Assembly: GCF_001541095.1 (NCBI RefSeq)
Contig: NZ_LMXH01000001.1
Location: forward strand, 1,948,842-2,012,841
Source: Paenibacillus sp. FJAT-26967
GTDB taxonomy: Bacteria > Bacillota > Bacilli > Paenibacillales > NBRC-103111
DNA: 64,000 nt
Direction of reading: 5' to 3'
Of the stretch, positions 17,094-26,714 are shown piece by piece. The position numbers were made by a program, and so were the translations under genes. Each line of letters starts with the position of its first letter. Position 1 is the first letter of the stretch. The notes under the pieces were generated by a model. That model did not search any database and had not been told where the DNA came from. It saw only the letters and a list, made by a program, of their open reading frames with translations.

Positions 17094-18077
17094 CTAGTCT
17101 CCGCCGCCGCATCCACTTCCGCAACTGCTGTTGCATGAAGACCCGCTGCAACTGCCAGCTGAACAGCTTGACTTGTTACAATCGTCACTCCCAGAGTTGC
17201 AGGAAGAAGCTGCTGTACAATTTGAAGCACCGTCTTTGCGATTCCGACTGTCGGCGGGGGTCATCTGTTCCGCAAAGCCGGTAGGATTATGGATGGAGAA
17301 GAACACGGCAGAGGCAAGCAGTAATTCCGTATTGTTGTAATTCATTTTTGTTTTGTTGTTAGAAAATTGTTGGACGGATAAGTTTGTCCTATAATTTAAA
17401 GAACTTCTTATGGAATCGATTAGTTTACGTGCTTCAGGTAAATGCTCATAGGTCCGGGAATTAAACCTGTTCTGCGTATGCAGCATCAGGTTGTCATTTC
17501 TATATAAGTTTAATTCTTCCCGGGGAAGAGGATTCCTGAAGAAGACTCCCCAGATCGCTTCGCTGTAGGGATTCCACCCAAACATTTCGACATAGACAAG
17601 ATCGAACCAGGCCCGTTCATCGGGCTGTGGTTTGGATGGTTCACCGCTGGGGGCATGATGCAGCATTTGTCCGAGAAATTTAGTCGAAAACCTCTGGTAC
17701 TCCTGGGTATACATCAACATTTCATGCCAGACCTCATCGACGGTGCGGCTAAACATAGGAACCTGTTTCAGAACCGCGCACATCATAAAAAACCGTTTCA
17801 GCTCCAGCCAGCGCCAATCGTACTCGCGTTCCGAAATGCCAGAATGTTCACTTAGTACCCGTTGTTTGAGAGCATAGGCCCAGTCCGCAGGTATGGAGTC
17901 TTCCAGCTTGGCAGCTAGTTCATATGAAACACTTCCCGGTTCGGCTAGAGCGGGGACAGCAGGCGCATTGTGCAAACGACGGGGGGATGATTTACGTTTT
18001 TTGCTCTTTAGGATGTTCTTTAGGACTATAAAGCCGACGATACTAATCAGGATGAAGAAAATAACTCCAGTACTCAT
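17094..18077 (-). CDS. Membrane-anchored protein with WH...Y core and Cys-rich tail
   Basis: A 327-residue protein. Residues 4-22 form a single membrane segment, followed by a basic patch. The core (about 50-215) contains VDEVWHEMLMYTQEYQRF and MLHHAP, resembling the W-H...Y...F...G..HH.P pattern of glycine-rich-domain (GRDP/DUF1399-like) proteins. The last about 60 residues are almost only Ser, Cys, Gly, Asn and Asp, ending CGSGCGGGD. That tail could bind metal or be crosslinked; nothing shows which. The start has AAGGGGA. The function is unknown. Confidence 0.65.
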   Translation of the reverse strand: MSTGVIFFILISIVGFIVLKNILKSKKRKSSPRRLHNAPAVPALAEPGSVSYELAAKLEDSIPADWAYALKQRVLSEHSGISEREYDWRWLELKRFFMMCAVLKQVPMFSRTVDEVWHEMLMYTQEYQRFSTKFLGQMLHHAPSGEPSKPQPDERAWFDLVYVEMFGWNPYSEAIWGVFFRNPLPREELNLYRNDNLMLHTQNRFNSRTYEHLPEARKLIDSIRSSLNYRTNLSVQQFSNNKTKMNYNNTELLLASAVFFSIHNPTGFAEQMTPADSRNRKDGASNCTAASSCNSGSDDCNKSSCSAGSCSGSSCNSSCGSGCGGGD

Positions 18078-18358
18078 TAAGGATTCCCCTTTTACGAAAG
18101 GATGCAGAACTTACTTGGTGTACGTGATTCTGTAAGAATATTATATGTTAACATTATATGGAACGCCCCGCAAGAAAGGAATGATCCTTTCTCTATTGTA
18201 GAAGTGATTAGTCATAGATTCAAACGGGTGGCTCTATAAATTTTAACGATGTTACGGTTTTCCTTACATGAAAAATATGGTAATATAAATGAGAACATTT
18301 GATCTATATTTTGGGAATGCCTTATGTAATGATTATGTTTGATTCGTGAGGAGTTTAC

Positions 18359-19162
18359 TTGAAAGGTGAAAGAATAATGACCGATCTGTATACAGAAATA
18401 GACGAGGTGATCGCCTATATTCATCGGCATATAGATGAGCCGCTTCCACTCAATCAATTAGCCCGTTACGCTGCTTATAGCCCTTACCACTTTGCCCGTA
18501 TTTTCAAAGAAAAGATCGGGTTAACCCCACACTATTACATATCATCACTCCGCCTGCAAAAAGCAAAAGACTTATTATTACACACGAATTTAACTATACG
18601 TGATATCGGCCTCGAAATCGGCCAACAAAGCTTAGGGACATTCACGACCCGCTTTACGGAAAGGGTAGGTGTAACGCCTTCTCTTTTCCGGAATTCCCTG
18701 CAACAAGCGGACAATCACATGCGATGTCTGCAAAGTCTTTCTGACTGGACAACATCGGACGATCAGCCGGGCCCGAATGCTAGAATTAGAGGTACTGTGC
18801 GGGCGACCGTCCCGTTTGAAGGCTTTATTCTGATCGGTTTATTCGCCAAACCCATTCCAGAGGGAGTTCCGCTTCATGGAACATTGCTTTCATCTTTAGG
18901 TGATTTCAGTTTTACCGACGTTAAACCCGGAACCTATTATTTGATGGCTACATCGGTTTCCTGGGAGATGCAAGCCGTTGATTTTCTTCTTCCCTACCGG
19001 ACACTGCGTACCCGCTGCAAGGAGCCTATCACGGTGACTGCGTGTACTCCGGTTCCTCATCAGCAAGTGATGCTTCACGTTCCGCGTTTAGATGATCCGC
19101 CTATTCTGATCTCGCTGCCTCTGCTGATGAATAATTTTCTTAATAAAATTAAACAAAAATAA
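18359..19162 (+). CDS. AraC-family transcription regulator with GyrI-like C-terminus
   Basis: A 267-residue regulator with an unusual order: the AraC DNA-binding domain (two helix-turn-helix motifs, QLARYAAYSPYHFARIF and IRDIGLEIGQQSLGTFTTRF) is N-terminal, and the C-terminal half resembles an effector-binding GyrI-like domain. This order is that of Rob/SoxS-type and TipAS-like regulators. TTG 18359 has GAGGAG five bases upstream; ATG 18377 with AAAGGTG is an equal alternative (261 residues). The targets are unknown; the next gene encodes a VOC protein. Confidence 0.82.
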   Translation: MKGERIMTDLYTEIDEVIAYIHRHIDEPLPLNQLARYAAYSPYHFARIFKEKIGLTPHYYISSLRLQKAKDLLLHTNLTIRDIGLEIGQQSLGTFTTRFTERVGVTPSLFRNSLQQADNHMRCLQSLSDWTTSDDQPGPNARIRGTVRATVPFEGFILIGLFAKPIPEGVPLHGTLLSSLGDFSFTDVKPGTYYLMATSVSWEMQAVDFLLPYRTLRTRCKEPITVTACTPVPHQQVMLHVPRLDDPPILISLPLLMNNFLNKIKQK

Positions 19163-19273
19163 ACAACGGCGGACGCGGATACCACTCATGTAAACCAGCA
19201 ATCGAAGAGAAAGCGCGCTATTATGGGAATGTTAGAATCAAATTCAATAATGATATCGAGAGGATGAAGAAAC

Positions 19274-19684
19274 ATGGCTAAGTTTTTTAATTATATTTTC
19301 TCGGAAAATGCTACAGTTCAAGCGGAATTTTATACACAAGCACTCGGGGGCGAGATCTTATCTGTCATGACTCACGGACAGCTTCCGGGGGCAAAAGAAG
19401 AGCTGAAAGACAAAGTGCTTAACTTAAGTTTTGTAGCGGCGGGAGTTAACTTCTTAATTTGCGACAGCATAGGGGAGCCGGTAGTTCAAGGCAATGCGAT
19501 AAACCTGTGCCTGGAATATGGAACGGAAAGCGAAGCTCATGAGGCTTTTGACAAGTTATCGGAAGGCGGGAACGTCCAGCATCCACTGCAGCCGGCATTC
19601 TGGGGATCATTATTCGGTCAAGTTGAGGATAAATTTGGTGTGAAATGGATGGTTACCACTGAAGCGGTTGAGAATTCTCAATAA
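19274..19684 (+). CDS. PhnB-like VOC-fold protein
   Basis: A 136-residue protein with the vicinal oxygen chelate fold of PhnB/3-demethylubiquinone methyltransferase-like proteins. Seen: the NATVQAEFYTQALGGE start, a central strand NFLICDS, and WGSLFGQVEDKFGVKW at the end. ATG 19274 follows GAGAGGA. Members are often annotated as glyoxalase-like, but the true activity is unknown. It may be controlled by the AraC-type regulator immediately upstream. Confidence 0.8.
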   Translation: MAKFFNYIFSENATVQAEFYTQALGGEILSVMTHGQLPGAKEELKDKVLNLSFVAAGVNFLICDSIGEPVVQGNAINLCLEYGTESEAHEAFDKLSEGGNVQHPLQPAFWGSLFGQVEDKFGVKWMVTTEAVENSQ

Positions 19685-19796
19685 ACTTAGCGGTTGATAT
19701 ATTCCCACATGATCCTCGCAGTTTATGCCGATTTCAGGGAACTGAACTGGACTACCACGCCGCTGACGTCCGGTATGCAATACAGCTTGTATGATG

Positions 19797-19828
19797 AACC
19801 ATCGCAGATTTTGTGCGATGGTTTTTTG
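19797..19828 (+). terminator. Terminator after the VOC gene
   Basis: AACCATCGCA and TGCGATGGTT are perfect arms followed by TTTT. Confidence 0.8.
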
Positions 19829-19907
19829 TGAGGAGTGGAATGTTATCACGTCTTTGGAGGCATATTACCAGTAAAATCAATACTTGTTGATTAGAGGAGG
19901 GTTTTGT

Positions 19908-20690
19908 ATGAAACGTTTGGTGATGTTTTGGGCTGTACTGATGTTGACCGTATCTCTGTTTTCTATGACGGTATCGGCATCCCAAAGAGATCAACCTTAT
20001 CATTTCGGATTCAAAAAGAGTAAAAAAGGGGAGCTGCCTTCTATCAATGAAGAAGGATTTAAGGAGCTCCTCCAAAAAAACGGAGCGATATTCCTGGGCG
20101 ATACCAAGCAAAAAGAACTCTATCTTACCTTTGACAACGGATATGAGAATGGTTATACGGTCAAGGTATTGGACATTCTTAAGGAAAAGAAGGTTCCGGC
20201 CGCTTTTTTTATCACGGGGCATTATGTCGAGGACCAGCCGGAACTAGTGAAGCGGATGGTGAATGAAGGGCACATTGTAGGGAATCATTCCTGGAGTCAT
20301 CCGGATATGACCCGGATTTCTGACGAGAAAATAAAAGCGGAGTTAGATAAATTGAAGGAACAGGTGACAAGCCTAACCGGACAGAAAACCATGAATTATA
20401 TGAGACCACCTCGAGGGATTTTCAGTGAACGGATGTTGTCGGTCAGCAAAGACCTCGGCTATGTCAATGTCTATTGGTCAGTTGCCTATAAAGATTGGGA
20501 TGTTAAAGATCAAAAAGGCGGGGAATACGCCTACGAGAAAGTGACCGCTCAACTTCATCCCGGTGCTGTAATTCTGCTCCATTCCGTTTCGAAGGATAAT
20601 ACGGAAGCCCTGGATAAAATCATTGATTACGCACGCAAACAAGGATATGAATTCAAAAGCTTGGATAAATTATCCTTCAAAAATTACTAA
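19908..20690 (+). CDS. pdaA: Delta-lactam-biosynthetic polysaccharide deacetylase
   Basis: A 260-residue secreted carbohydrate esterase 4 protein. A signal peptide with cleavage near VSAS is followed by the NodB domain: YLTFDNGYENG (motif 1, TFDNGYENG form as in PdaA), HSWSHPDMT (motif 2), MRPPRG (motif 3) and HPGAVILLHSVS (His motif). PdaA deacetylates N-acetylmuramic acid in the spore cortex so that muramic-delta-lactam forms, needed for germination. ATG 19908 follows GAGGAGGG; the longer frame from 19884 lacks a site. Its presence supports an endospore former. Confidence 0.88.
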   Translation: MKRLVMFWAVLMLTVSLFSMTVSASQRDQPYHFGFKKSKKGELPSINEEGFKELLQKNGAIFLGDTKQKELYLTFDNGYENGYTVKVLDILKEKKVPAAFFITGHYVEDQPELVKRMVNEGHIVGNHSWSHPDMTRISDEKIKAELDKLKEQVTSLTGQKTMNYMRPPRGIFSERMLSVSKDLGYVNVYWSVAYKDWDVKDQKGGEYAYEKVTAQLHPGAVILLHSVSKDNTEALDKIIDYARKQGYEFKSLDKLSFKNY

Positions 20691-20720
20691 ATTAAAAGTA
20701 AATATTTTTTTCTATATTAC

Positions 20721-20751
20721 AAGCCATTTGCAGGAGCAAACGGCTTTTTTT
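20721..20751 (+). terminator. Terminator after pdaA
   Basis: AAGCCATTTGC pairs with GCAAACGGCTT with one mismatch, followed by a T-run. Confidence 0.8.
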
Positions 20752-20799
20752 GATAGAATAATATGGTTAGGATACAAATAATATCTTAATATAATTTTG

Positions 20800-20829
20800 T
20801 TGACTCTTTAATGTAACATTTGGTATCTT
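20800..20829 (+). promoter_or_regulatory. Likely promoter of the NRPS/PKS operon
   Basis: TTGACT (20800-20805) and TATCTT (20824-20829) are 18 bases apart, in an AT-rich 220-base gap just before the first biosynthetic gene. TGTAACATT, ATTACAATTACA and ATTACATTTTGT-like words repeat here and could bind a regulator such as AbrB, but this is unproven. No internal terminator was found until after the last cluster gene. Confidence 0.4.
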
Positions 20830-20911
20830 TATATTACAATTACACAATTCTACTAAATATTACATTTTGTCGATAATACTGGATGCCGAATCACGATGGA
20901 GGTCATAAGAA

Positions 20912-23900
20912 ATGCTAGTCTCGGCAGCGACTTTATCTAATTCTTCTGTTAAACATCCTTTAACTCATCCCCAGAAGCGGATTTGGTATATTGAGAATAT
21001 TTACCCAAATTCTTCATTGTACAATATCGGTGGCCCTGTGCGAATCAAGGAGACGGTTGATTTCGGTTTGCTGGAGGAAGCCATCCAGAGTTTCATTCGA
21101 AGACATGACGGCACAAGAATTCAGATTATCGGAGATCATGGTGAAGCTCATCAATATGTAATCCCATATGAGCACAAGAAATTAGATTTTCATGACTTTT
21201 CCAATTGCGAGAATCCTGTTGAAGCATTTCAGAACTGGGTAAATCTTGAGGCTTCCAAGCCGATACGTTTGGGGATAGACCCGCTATATTATTTTGGAAT
21301 GTTTCGCATATCCGAGCGTGACAACGGATATTTGGTCAAATGTCATCATATCATTGCCGATGGTTGGTCCAACCACATCTTGACGGATCAAATAGCCCAG
21401 GAATATTGGAAGCTGTTAGCGGGAGATACGGCAAATATTGCTGAATCTGCCCCTTCTTATTTTGATTATCTAGATTCTGAACAGAAATATTTACAATCAG
21501 ACAGGTTTGTTAAGAACAAGCTATTCTGGAATGAAAAGTTCAAAGTTCTGCCGGAAGGATTAATGTACAGCACTTCGGATCGTACAAACGGCAGAAGGAA
21601 AACCTTCGAATTAGAACCACTACTTTCTTCAAGAATCCGAACTTACGCGAATTCATTCAACATCTCGTTGAATACCTTTTTTGTTTTCATTTACTTCCTT
21701 TATATACAAAAAACTACGCAGCAAAATGACATCGTTATAGGAACACCGGTATTAAACCGATCCGGCAGAAAAGAAAAAAGCACTTTCGGCATGTTCACAA
21801 GTACGATGCCTTTTCGGTTCAGGCTCGATGACCGTGCAACGGTTGCAGATACGTTAACCCGGATTCAAAAAGAACTGATGGAATGTTATTTTCATCAACG
21901 TTATCCCTATGATCTTCTCATAAAGGATCTGGAGTTGAAAAAACTAGGTTATAACAATTTGTTCGAAACTTGTGTCAACTACTACAATACAAAGCTGTCA
22001 TCGAATATGAACGGTACATCCATTCAAAATGTAGAATTTTACAACGGACATCAATTGTTCTCTCTACAGCTGGTCATTAAAGATTGGTCGGAGTCGGGCA
22101 GCTTGACACTGGATATAGACTATAAGATCGATGATTACACGGAAGAACAGATTGAAGAAATGGGTTTGCGGCTGCAAATTATAATTGATCAAATTATAGA
22201 AGATTCGGAAGCTTGCTTAAGTAAGATCGGCCTTGTGTCAGCGGCGGAGAAGACGGAGCAAATTGTGACGTTTAATGCGACGCAAACGAATTATCCCAGC
22301 GATAAAACAATTTATCAGTTGTTTGAAGAACAAGTCGAACGGACACCGGATCGAGTTGCGATCCGCTTCGAGCAAGATCAATTGACTTACATTGAGCTTA
22401 ACGAGAAGGCTAACAAGCTTGCGCGTTACTTGATAAGCAGAGATGTTACAAAGGAAACGATAGTTGGCTTATGGACACATCATTCTATTGAAACCGTTGT
22501 TGCCATCCTAGGCATACTAAAAGCGGGTGCAGCTTATCTGCCTATTGATCCTGCTTATCCGAATGAACGAATTCGGTATATGCTGGAGGACTCAGGCACG
22601 GGTTTGGTACTCACCAACGTGGATATGGACGGCGATTTCGACTTTACATTAGAAATCGTCCATTTGAATGATCCGACTATTTACACACAAGCGTCTTCTA
22701 ACCTGGCGGTTACAAATAATCGGAACGATCTTGTTTATGTGATTTATACATCGGGTTCGACAGGCAAACCCAAAGGAACGATGATCGAGCATCAAGGTCT
22801 TACGAATTACATCTGGTGGGCGACGCTTAAGTACGTGTCCGAGGACACGGAAGTGTTCCCGCTCTATACATCTTTAGCTTTTGATCTTACCGTTACGTCC
22901 GTCTTCACGCCGCTAATTAGTGGGGGAACCATACTCGTTTACCGGGATTACGGCGATGAATTTGTGCTGCATCGTATTATGAGGGATAACGAGGCAACCG
23001 TAATCAAGCTTACTCCTGCACATTTGTCTTTACTGAAAGAAATGGACAATCGGAATTCATCCGTTCAGCGTTTTATCGTGGGTGGTGAAGATCTCAAAGT
23101 TAGTTTGGCCCAAAGTATAACGGATAGTTTTGACGGAAAAATCGAGATCTATAACGAATACGGTCCTACTGAAACTGTAGTGGGCTGCATGATACATAAA
23201 TATGAGAGTGAACAGGATCATAGAGCTTCCGTGCCTATCGGCATACCTGCGGATAATGTCATGATCTATATTCTTGATCCCGGAATGAATCCCGTACCCG
23301 TCGGTACAATTGGCGAAATGTACATTTCAGGAGACGGAGTTGCAAGAGGATATTTGAATCGAGACGATCTGACGACAGATAGATTCATAGACAATCCTTT
23401 TGAAACAGATAAAAGAATGTACCGGACGGGAGACCTGGCGAAACGGCTTCCGTCGGGCAGAATAGAATATTGTGGGCGTGTCGATCATCAAGTCAAGATA
23501 CGCGGATACCGGATAGAACTTGCTGAGATTGAGAAGCATCTGCTGCAGCACGAAGCCGTGCAAGATGCGGTCGTCATTGACCGCGAGCATGAGAATCAAA
23601 CCAAATATCTTTGTGCCTACATGGTACTGAATTTGGATATTCCAATAGAAAACTTAAGAAAGCATTTAATAGATGCATTGCCCGAATACATGGTGCCATC
23701 TTTTTTCATAGAAATGGACGAGATTCCGTTGAATGTGAACGGCAAAGTGAATCGGAGCCGGCTCCCCGAACCCGATATGAGCGGCGGGGCGACTACTGAA
23801 TTCATTTCCAGCCGCAATGAACATGAGGAACTTTTGGCGCGTGCACTTGAAGAAATTCTTCAGATTGACCAAATTGGAATGACGAACAATTTTTATCATC

Positions 23901-25435
23901 TTGGCGGAGATTCCATCAAAGCGATCCAGGTTGCTTCCAAGCTGAATAGTGTAGGCTGCACAATCAGAGTGAAAGACATTCTCTCTAATCCGATTATTGA
24001 GAATATGGCGAAATTCCTCGAAACCAAAGTCAAGGATCGTACCCTGCAGCAGCAGAAATGTGAGGGTATCATAGAGAATACGCCCATTTCATCCTGGTTT
24101 TTTAAGCAAAATTTTAATTCGCCTGAGCATTATCATCAATCGGTGCTTCTGAATCTGAAACATGAGATTGATGCCTCTGAGCTGGAGCATATTCTTCGCA
24201 CACTCATTCAGCACCATGATGCGTTAAGAATCAATGTTGATGCAGAGAACGGGCAGTTGTTTTACAACAATCAGTTGGATGACCATGCCTTTATTGAAGT
24301 GAATGTATTCCGGCTCTCTAGTTACCCGGCCCGGGAGCAGGCGGAACGAATAGCTCAATTGGGACAATCGTTTAAGGCGGCTATGAGTTTACAAAATGAC
24401 AGGTTAATCAAAGCCTGCATCTTCGATCTTGGACACAGCGGCCAAAAGCTGCTGATAGCCGCTCATCATTTGGTAGTTGACGGTATATCATGGCGTATTC
24501 TTCTTGAAGATCTGGCATCTATGTTGACGAGCACCCGTAACGGAGCAGAAGCTTCTCTGCCTTTAAAAACAGATTCCATGCAAAGCTGGGCCCGATTCTT
24601 ACAAAACTATCAGCAAGAAGCCTTTAAGGAGCAGAGCTACTGGCAGACGGTCGTCGGTGATTTGGCGACGATTCCCGTGGATGCTGATTGTGACGAAGAT
24701 ACCGTGGCAACTTCCAGTACGCTGACGCATCATTTCTCAGTCGTGGAAACAAACCAGCTGCTCCTTCAGGCTCACAACGCATACGGAACAGAACCCAAAG
24801 ATTTAATGATTGCGGCACTTGCGGGAACAATTTATGACTACTTTAAGCTAGATCAAGCTGTGATTGAACTTGAAGGTCACGGACGTGAGGAATTAGACGA
24901 ATTAATTGATGTCTCTAGAACCGTTGGCTGGTTTACGACCATGTATCCTGTTAAATTGAGCAGAAATTCTGATGAGCTGTCCGGCTTAATCAAATCAGTT
25001 AAAGAACAGATTCGCAGGATACCGAATAACGGCATCGGTTTCGGCGTACTCCAGCACATATCCGGTGTTTTCCCTGATTACGGCAAGCATAAACTTGTCC
25101 GCTTTAATTACTTAGGAGACTTTGACGCTGTAATGAACAACAGTTGGTTTTCGTACGCGAACGAGGACAGCGGAGCGGATTCATCCCCCGCTAACCAGAT
25201 GACTTCACTGCTCGATGTAAATGCGCTCGTAGTAAATCGCCAGCTGAGCTTGACTATAAGCTATAGCCGTAATCGCTTCAAAGATGAAACAGTAGTAGGG
25301 TTCTTGTCAGCCTATGTTACGAGGTTACAAGCGATCCTTCAGCACTGCTGTGAGAAAGATGATACCGAATATACACCATCAGATTTTGAAACCATAGAAC
25401 TTTCTCAAGACGAATTGGATAGCCTTTTGTTTTAA
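20912..25435 (+). CDS. NRPS C-A(Asn)-PCP-E: N-acyl-D-Asn prodrug module
   Basis: A 1507-residue synthetase. Condensation domain (about 10-440) with HHIIADG near 143-149. Adenylation domain (about 470-960) with YTSGSTGKPKG near 611, RTGDL and IRGYRIE. Carrier domain with LGGDSIKA, Ser near 999. Epimerization domain (about 1065-1490) with HHLVVDG, EGHGREE, RTVGWFTTMYP and FNYLGD. Reading the ten pocket positions by alignment to GrsA gives D-L-T-K-I-G-E-V-G-K, essentially the known Asn code. A first module made of C, A(Asn), PCP and E is the signature of prodrug systems (XcnA, ZmaO, ClbN, AmiA), where a starter C domain adds a fatty acyl group and E makes D-Asn. The peptidase two genes downstream fits. 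Confidence 0.9.
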   Translation: MLVSAATLSNSSVKHPLTHPQKRIWYIENIYPNSSLYNIGGPVRIKETVDFGLLEEAIQSFIRRHDGTRIQIIGDHGEAHQYVIPYEHKKLDFHDFSNCENPVEAFQNWVNLEASKPIRLGIDPLYYFGMFRISERDNGYLVKCHHIIADGWSNHILTDQIAQEYWKLLAGDTANIAESAPSYFDYLDSEQKYLQSDRFVKNKLFWNEKFKVLPEGLMYSTSDRTNGRRKTFELEPLLSSRIRTYANSFNISLNTFFVFIYFLYIQKTTQQNDIVIGTPVLNRSGRKEKSTFGMFTSTMPFRFRLDDRATVADTLTRIQKELMECYFHQRYPYDLLIKDLELKKLGYNNLFETCVNYYNTKLSSNMNGTSIQNVEFYNGHQLFSLQLVIKDWSESGSLTLDIDYKIDDYTEEQIEEMGLRLQIIIDQIIEDSEACLSKIGLVSAAEKTEQIVTFNATQTNYPSDKTIYQLFEEQVERTPDRVAIRFEQDQLTYIELNEKANKLARYLISRDVTKETIVGLWTHHSIETVVAILGILKAGAAYLPIDPAYPNERIRYMLEDSGTGLVLTNVDMDGDFDFTLEIVHLNDPTIYTQASSNLAVTNNRNDLVYVIYTSGSTGKPKGTMIEHQGLTNYIWWATLKYVSEDTEVFPLYTSLAFDLTVTSVFTPLISGGTILVYRDYGDEFVLHRIMRDNEATVIKLTPAHLSLLKEMDNRNSSVQRFIVGGEDLKVSLAQSITDSFDGKIEIYNEYGPTETVVGCMIHKYESEQDHRASVPIGIPADNVMIYILDPGMNPVPVGTIGEMYISGDGVARGYLNRDDLTTDRFIDNPFETDKRMYRTGDLAKRLPSGRIEYCGRVDHQVKIRGYRIELAEIEKHLLQHEAVQDAVVIDREHENQTKYLCAYMVLNLDIPIENLRKHLIDALPEYMVPSFFIEMDEIPLNVNGKVNRSRLPEPDMSGGATTEFISSRNEHEELLARALEEILQIDQIGMTNNFYHLGGDSIKAIQVASKLNSVGCTIRVKDILSNPIIENMAKFLETKVKDRTLQQQKCEGIIENTPISSWFFKQNFNSPEHYHQSVLLNLKHEIDASELEHILRTLIQHHDALRINVDAENGQLFYNNQLDDHAFIEVNVFRLSSYPAREQAERIAQLGQSFKAAMSLQNDRLIKACIFDLGHSGQKLLIAAHHLVVDGISWRILLEDLASMLTSTRNGAEASLPLKTDSMQSWARFLQNYQQEAFKEQSYWQTVVGDLATIPVDADCDEDTVATSSTLTHHFSVVETNQLLLQAHNAYGTEPKDLMIAALAGTIYDYFKLDQAVIELEGHGREELDELIDVSRTVGWFTTMYPVKLSRNSDELSGLIKSVKEQIRRIPNNGIGFGVLQHISGVFPDYGKHKLVRFNYLGDFDAVMNNSWFSYANEDSGADSSPANQMTSLLDVNALVVNRQLSLTISYSRNRFKDETVVGFLSAYVTRLQAILQHCCEKDDTEYTPSDFETIELSQDELDSLLF

Positions 25436-25463
25436 ATGACGGAACGGATGCTGGAGGGACCGT

Positions 25464-26714
25464 ATGGCTAAAGTCATTTTTTTCGGAGTTGACTTGCATG
25501 GACATGTTAATCCGACACTTGGATTAATTCATAAGTTGATCGAACGCGGAGAAGAAGTTGTCTATTACTGCAGCGATGCGTTTCAAGACAAGATTGAACA
25601 AACCGGCGCGACTTTTCGAAGTTACAGAGGACTGCTTGGATTTGGCACAAATGATGGAACAGGCATCGATACCTTCATGGTATTTGCTGATTTTATCGTG
25701 AACAAAAGTCACATTATTATAGAGGCTCTTCAAGAAGAAGTTACTCAATGGCAGCCGGACTATATCATACATGATGCCTTTTCCCTTTGGGGCAAGCAAT
25801 TTGCCGAACAATTGGGCATTCCGGGCATTTCTGTCTTTGCAAACTTCCCATTTATAGATGAGATGGCAGATCTCGATCCGGATTTTTTTATGGAATATGT
25901 ACTACGAGCTGCCGACGATCCTATTTATAAGAAGTACAAGGGACAGCACGACATGTACCGGAAGCTGCTCGACAAGCTGTCTAGAATGCTTTCTATAAAG
26001 CACGGGTTGCATAATGTTAATGTCATTAACGATATATTCTGCAGCAAGGAAGCTTTGAATATTCTATTTACTTCCCGGGAATTTCAGATCTATGCCGATG
26101 CTTTTGATGAAAGTCATTTATTTGCAGGGTATTCTTTATATTCACGCACGGAATCAGTTGAATTTCCTTACGAACAGCTGGATGGCAGGCCTTTAATTTA
26201 TATCGCTTTCGGTACGATATACAACGAGCTGGAAGAAATTTATAAAACCTGTTTAGAAGCGTTCGGAAGCAGAGAGCATCAAGTTATCTTGTCTGTGGGC
26301 AATAAAATAAATCTGCAGGAACTGGGCGAAATACCGGATAACTTCATCGTTCGGCCGTATGTCCCGCAGCTCGAAATTCTGAAACGTGCGGATGTATTCA
26401 TTAGTCACGGCGGCGCCAACAGCATCTATGAAGGGTTATGCAATCATGTTCCTTTGGTTGTCATGCCACAAGTATTTGATGAATACATGGGAGCGTTAAT
26501 GGTTGAGAAGGCGGGAGCGGGAATCTATCTCCGTCAGGCAGAAGTAAGTGCAGCCGAGCTTAAAGAAGCAGTCGAACAGGTGCTAATGACACCGTCCTAT
26601 CGTGATAATTGCTGCAGGATTAAGCAATCGTTTGAAGCGACGGGCGGTTTGGACTATGCAGTTGATGGAATTTTAAAATTTGCTAAGCAGAGGGTTGCTC
26701 ATGAGACGTTATAG
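25464..26714 (+). CDS. Macrolide-type (GT1/MGT) glycosyltransferase
   Basis: A 416-residue GT-B enzyme of the MGT/YjiC type. The N-terminal KVIFFGVDLHGHVNPTLGL acceptor domain and the C-terminal donor site SHGGANSIYEGLCNHVPLV with PQVFDEYMGA are visible. It would transfer a sugar from a UDP-type donor to the peptide-polyketide or an intermediate. Relatives both decorate natural products and inactivate them for self-protection. ATG 25464 follows GGAGGG, 28 bases after the first NRPS gene, and the end overlaps the next gene, so it belongs to the operon. No sugar-biosynthesis genes are present, implying a common UDP-sugar donor. Confidence 0.87.
   Translation: MAKVIFFGVDLHGHVNPTLGLIHKLIERGEEVVYYCSDAFQDKIEQTGATFRSYRGLLGFGTNDGTGIDTFMVFADFIVNKSHIIIEALQEEVTQWQPDYIIHDAFSLWGKQFAEQLGIPGISVFANFPFIDEMADLDPDFFMEYVLRAADDPIYKKYKGQHDMYRKLLDKLSRMLSIKHGLHNVNVINDIFCSKEALNILFTSREFQIYADAFDESHLFAGYSLYSRTESVEFPYEQLDGRPLIYIAFGTIYNELEEIYKTCLEAFGSREHQVILSVGNKINLQELGEIPDNFIVRPYVPQLEILKRADVFISHGGANSIYEGLCNHVPLVVMPQVFDEYMGALMVEKAGAGIYLRQAEVSAAELKEAVEQVLMTPSYRDNCCRIKQSFEATGGLDYAVDGILKFAKQRVAHETL

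Noticed and set aside
16880-17284. Plus-strand open frame of 134 residues
   Set aside because: Antisense to the SET and Cys-rich protein genes; the Cys-rich appearance is a shadow of the tail-coding repeats.
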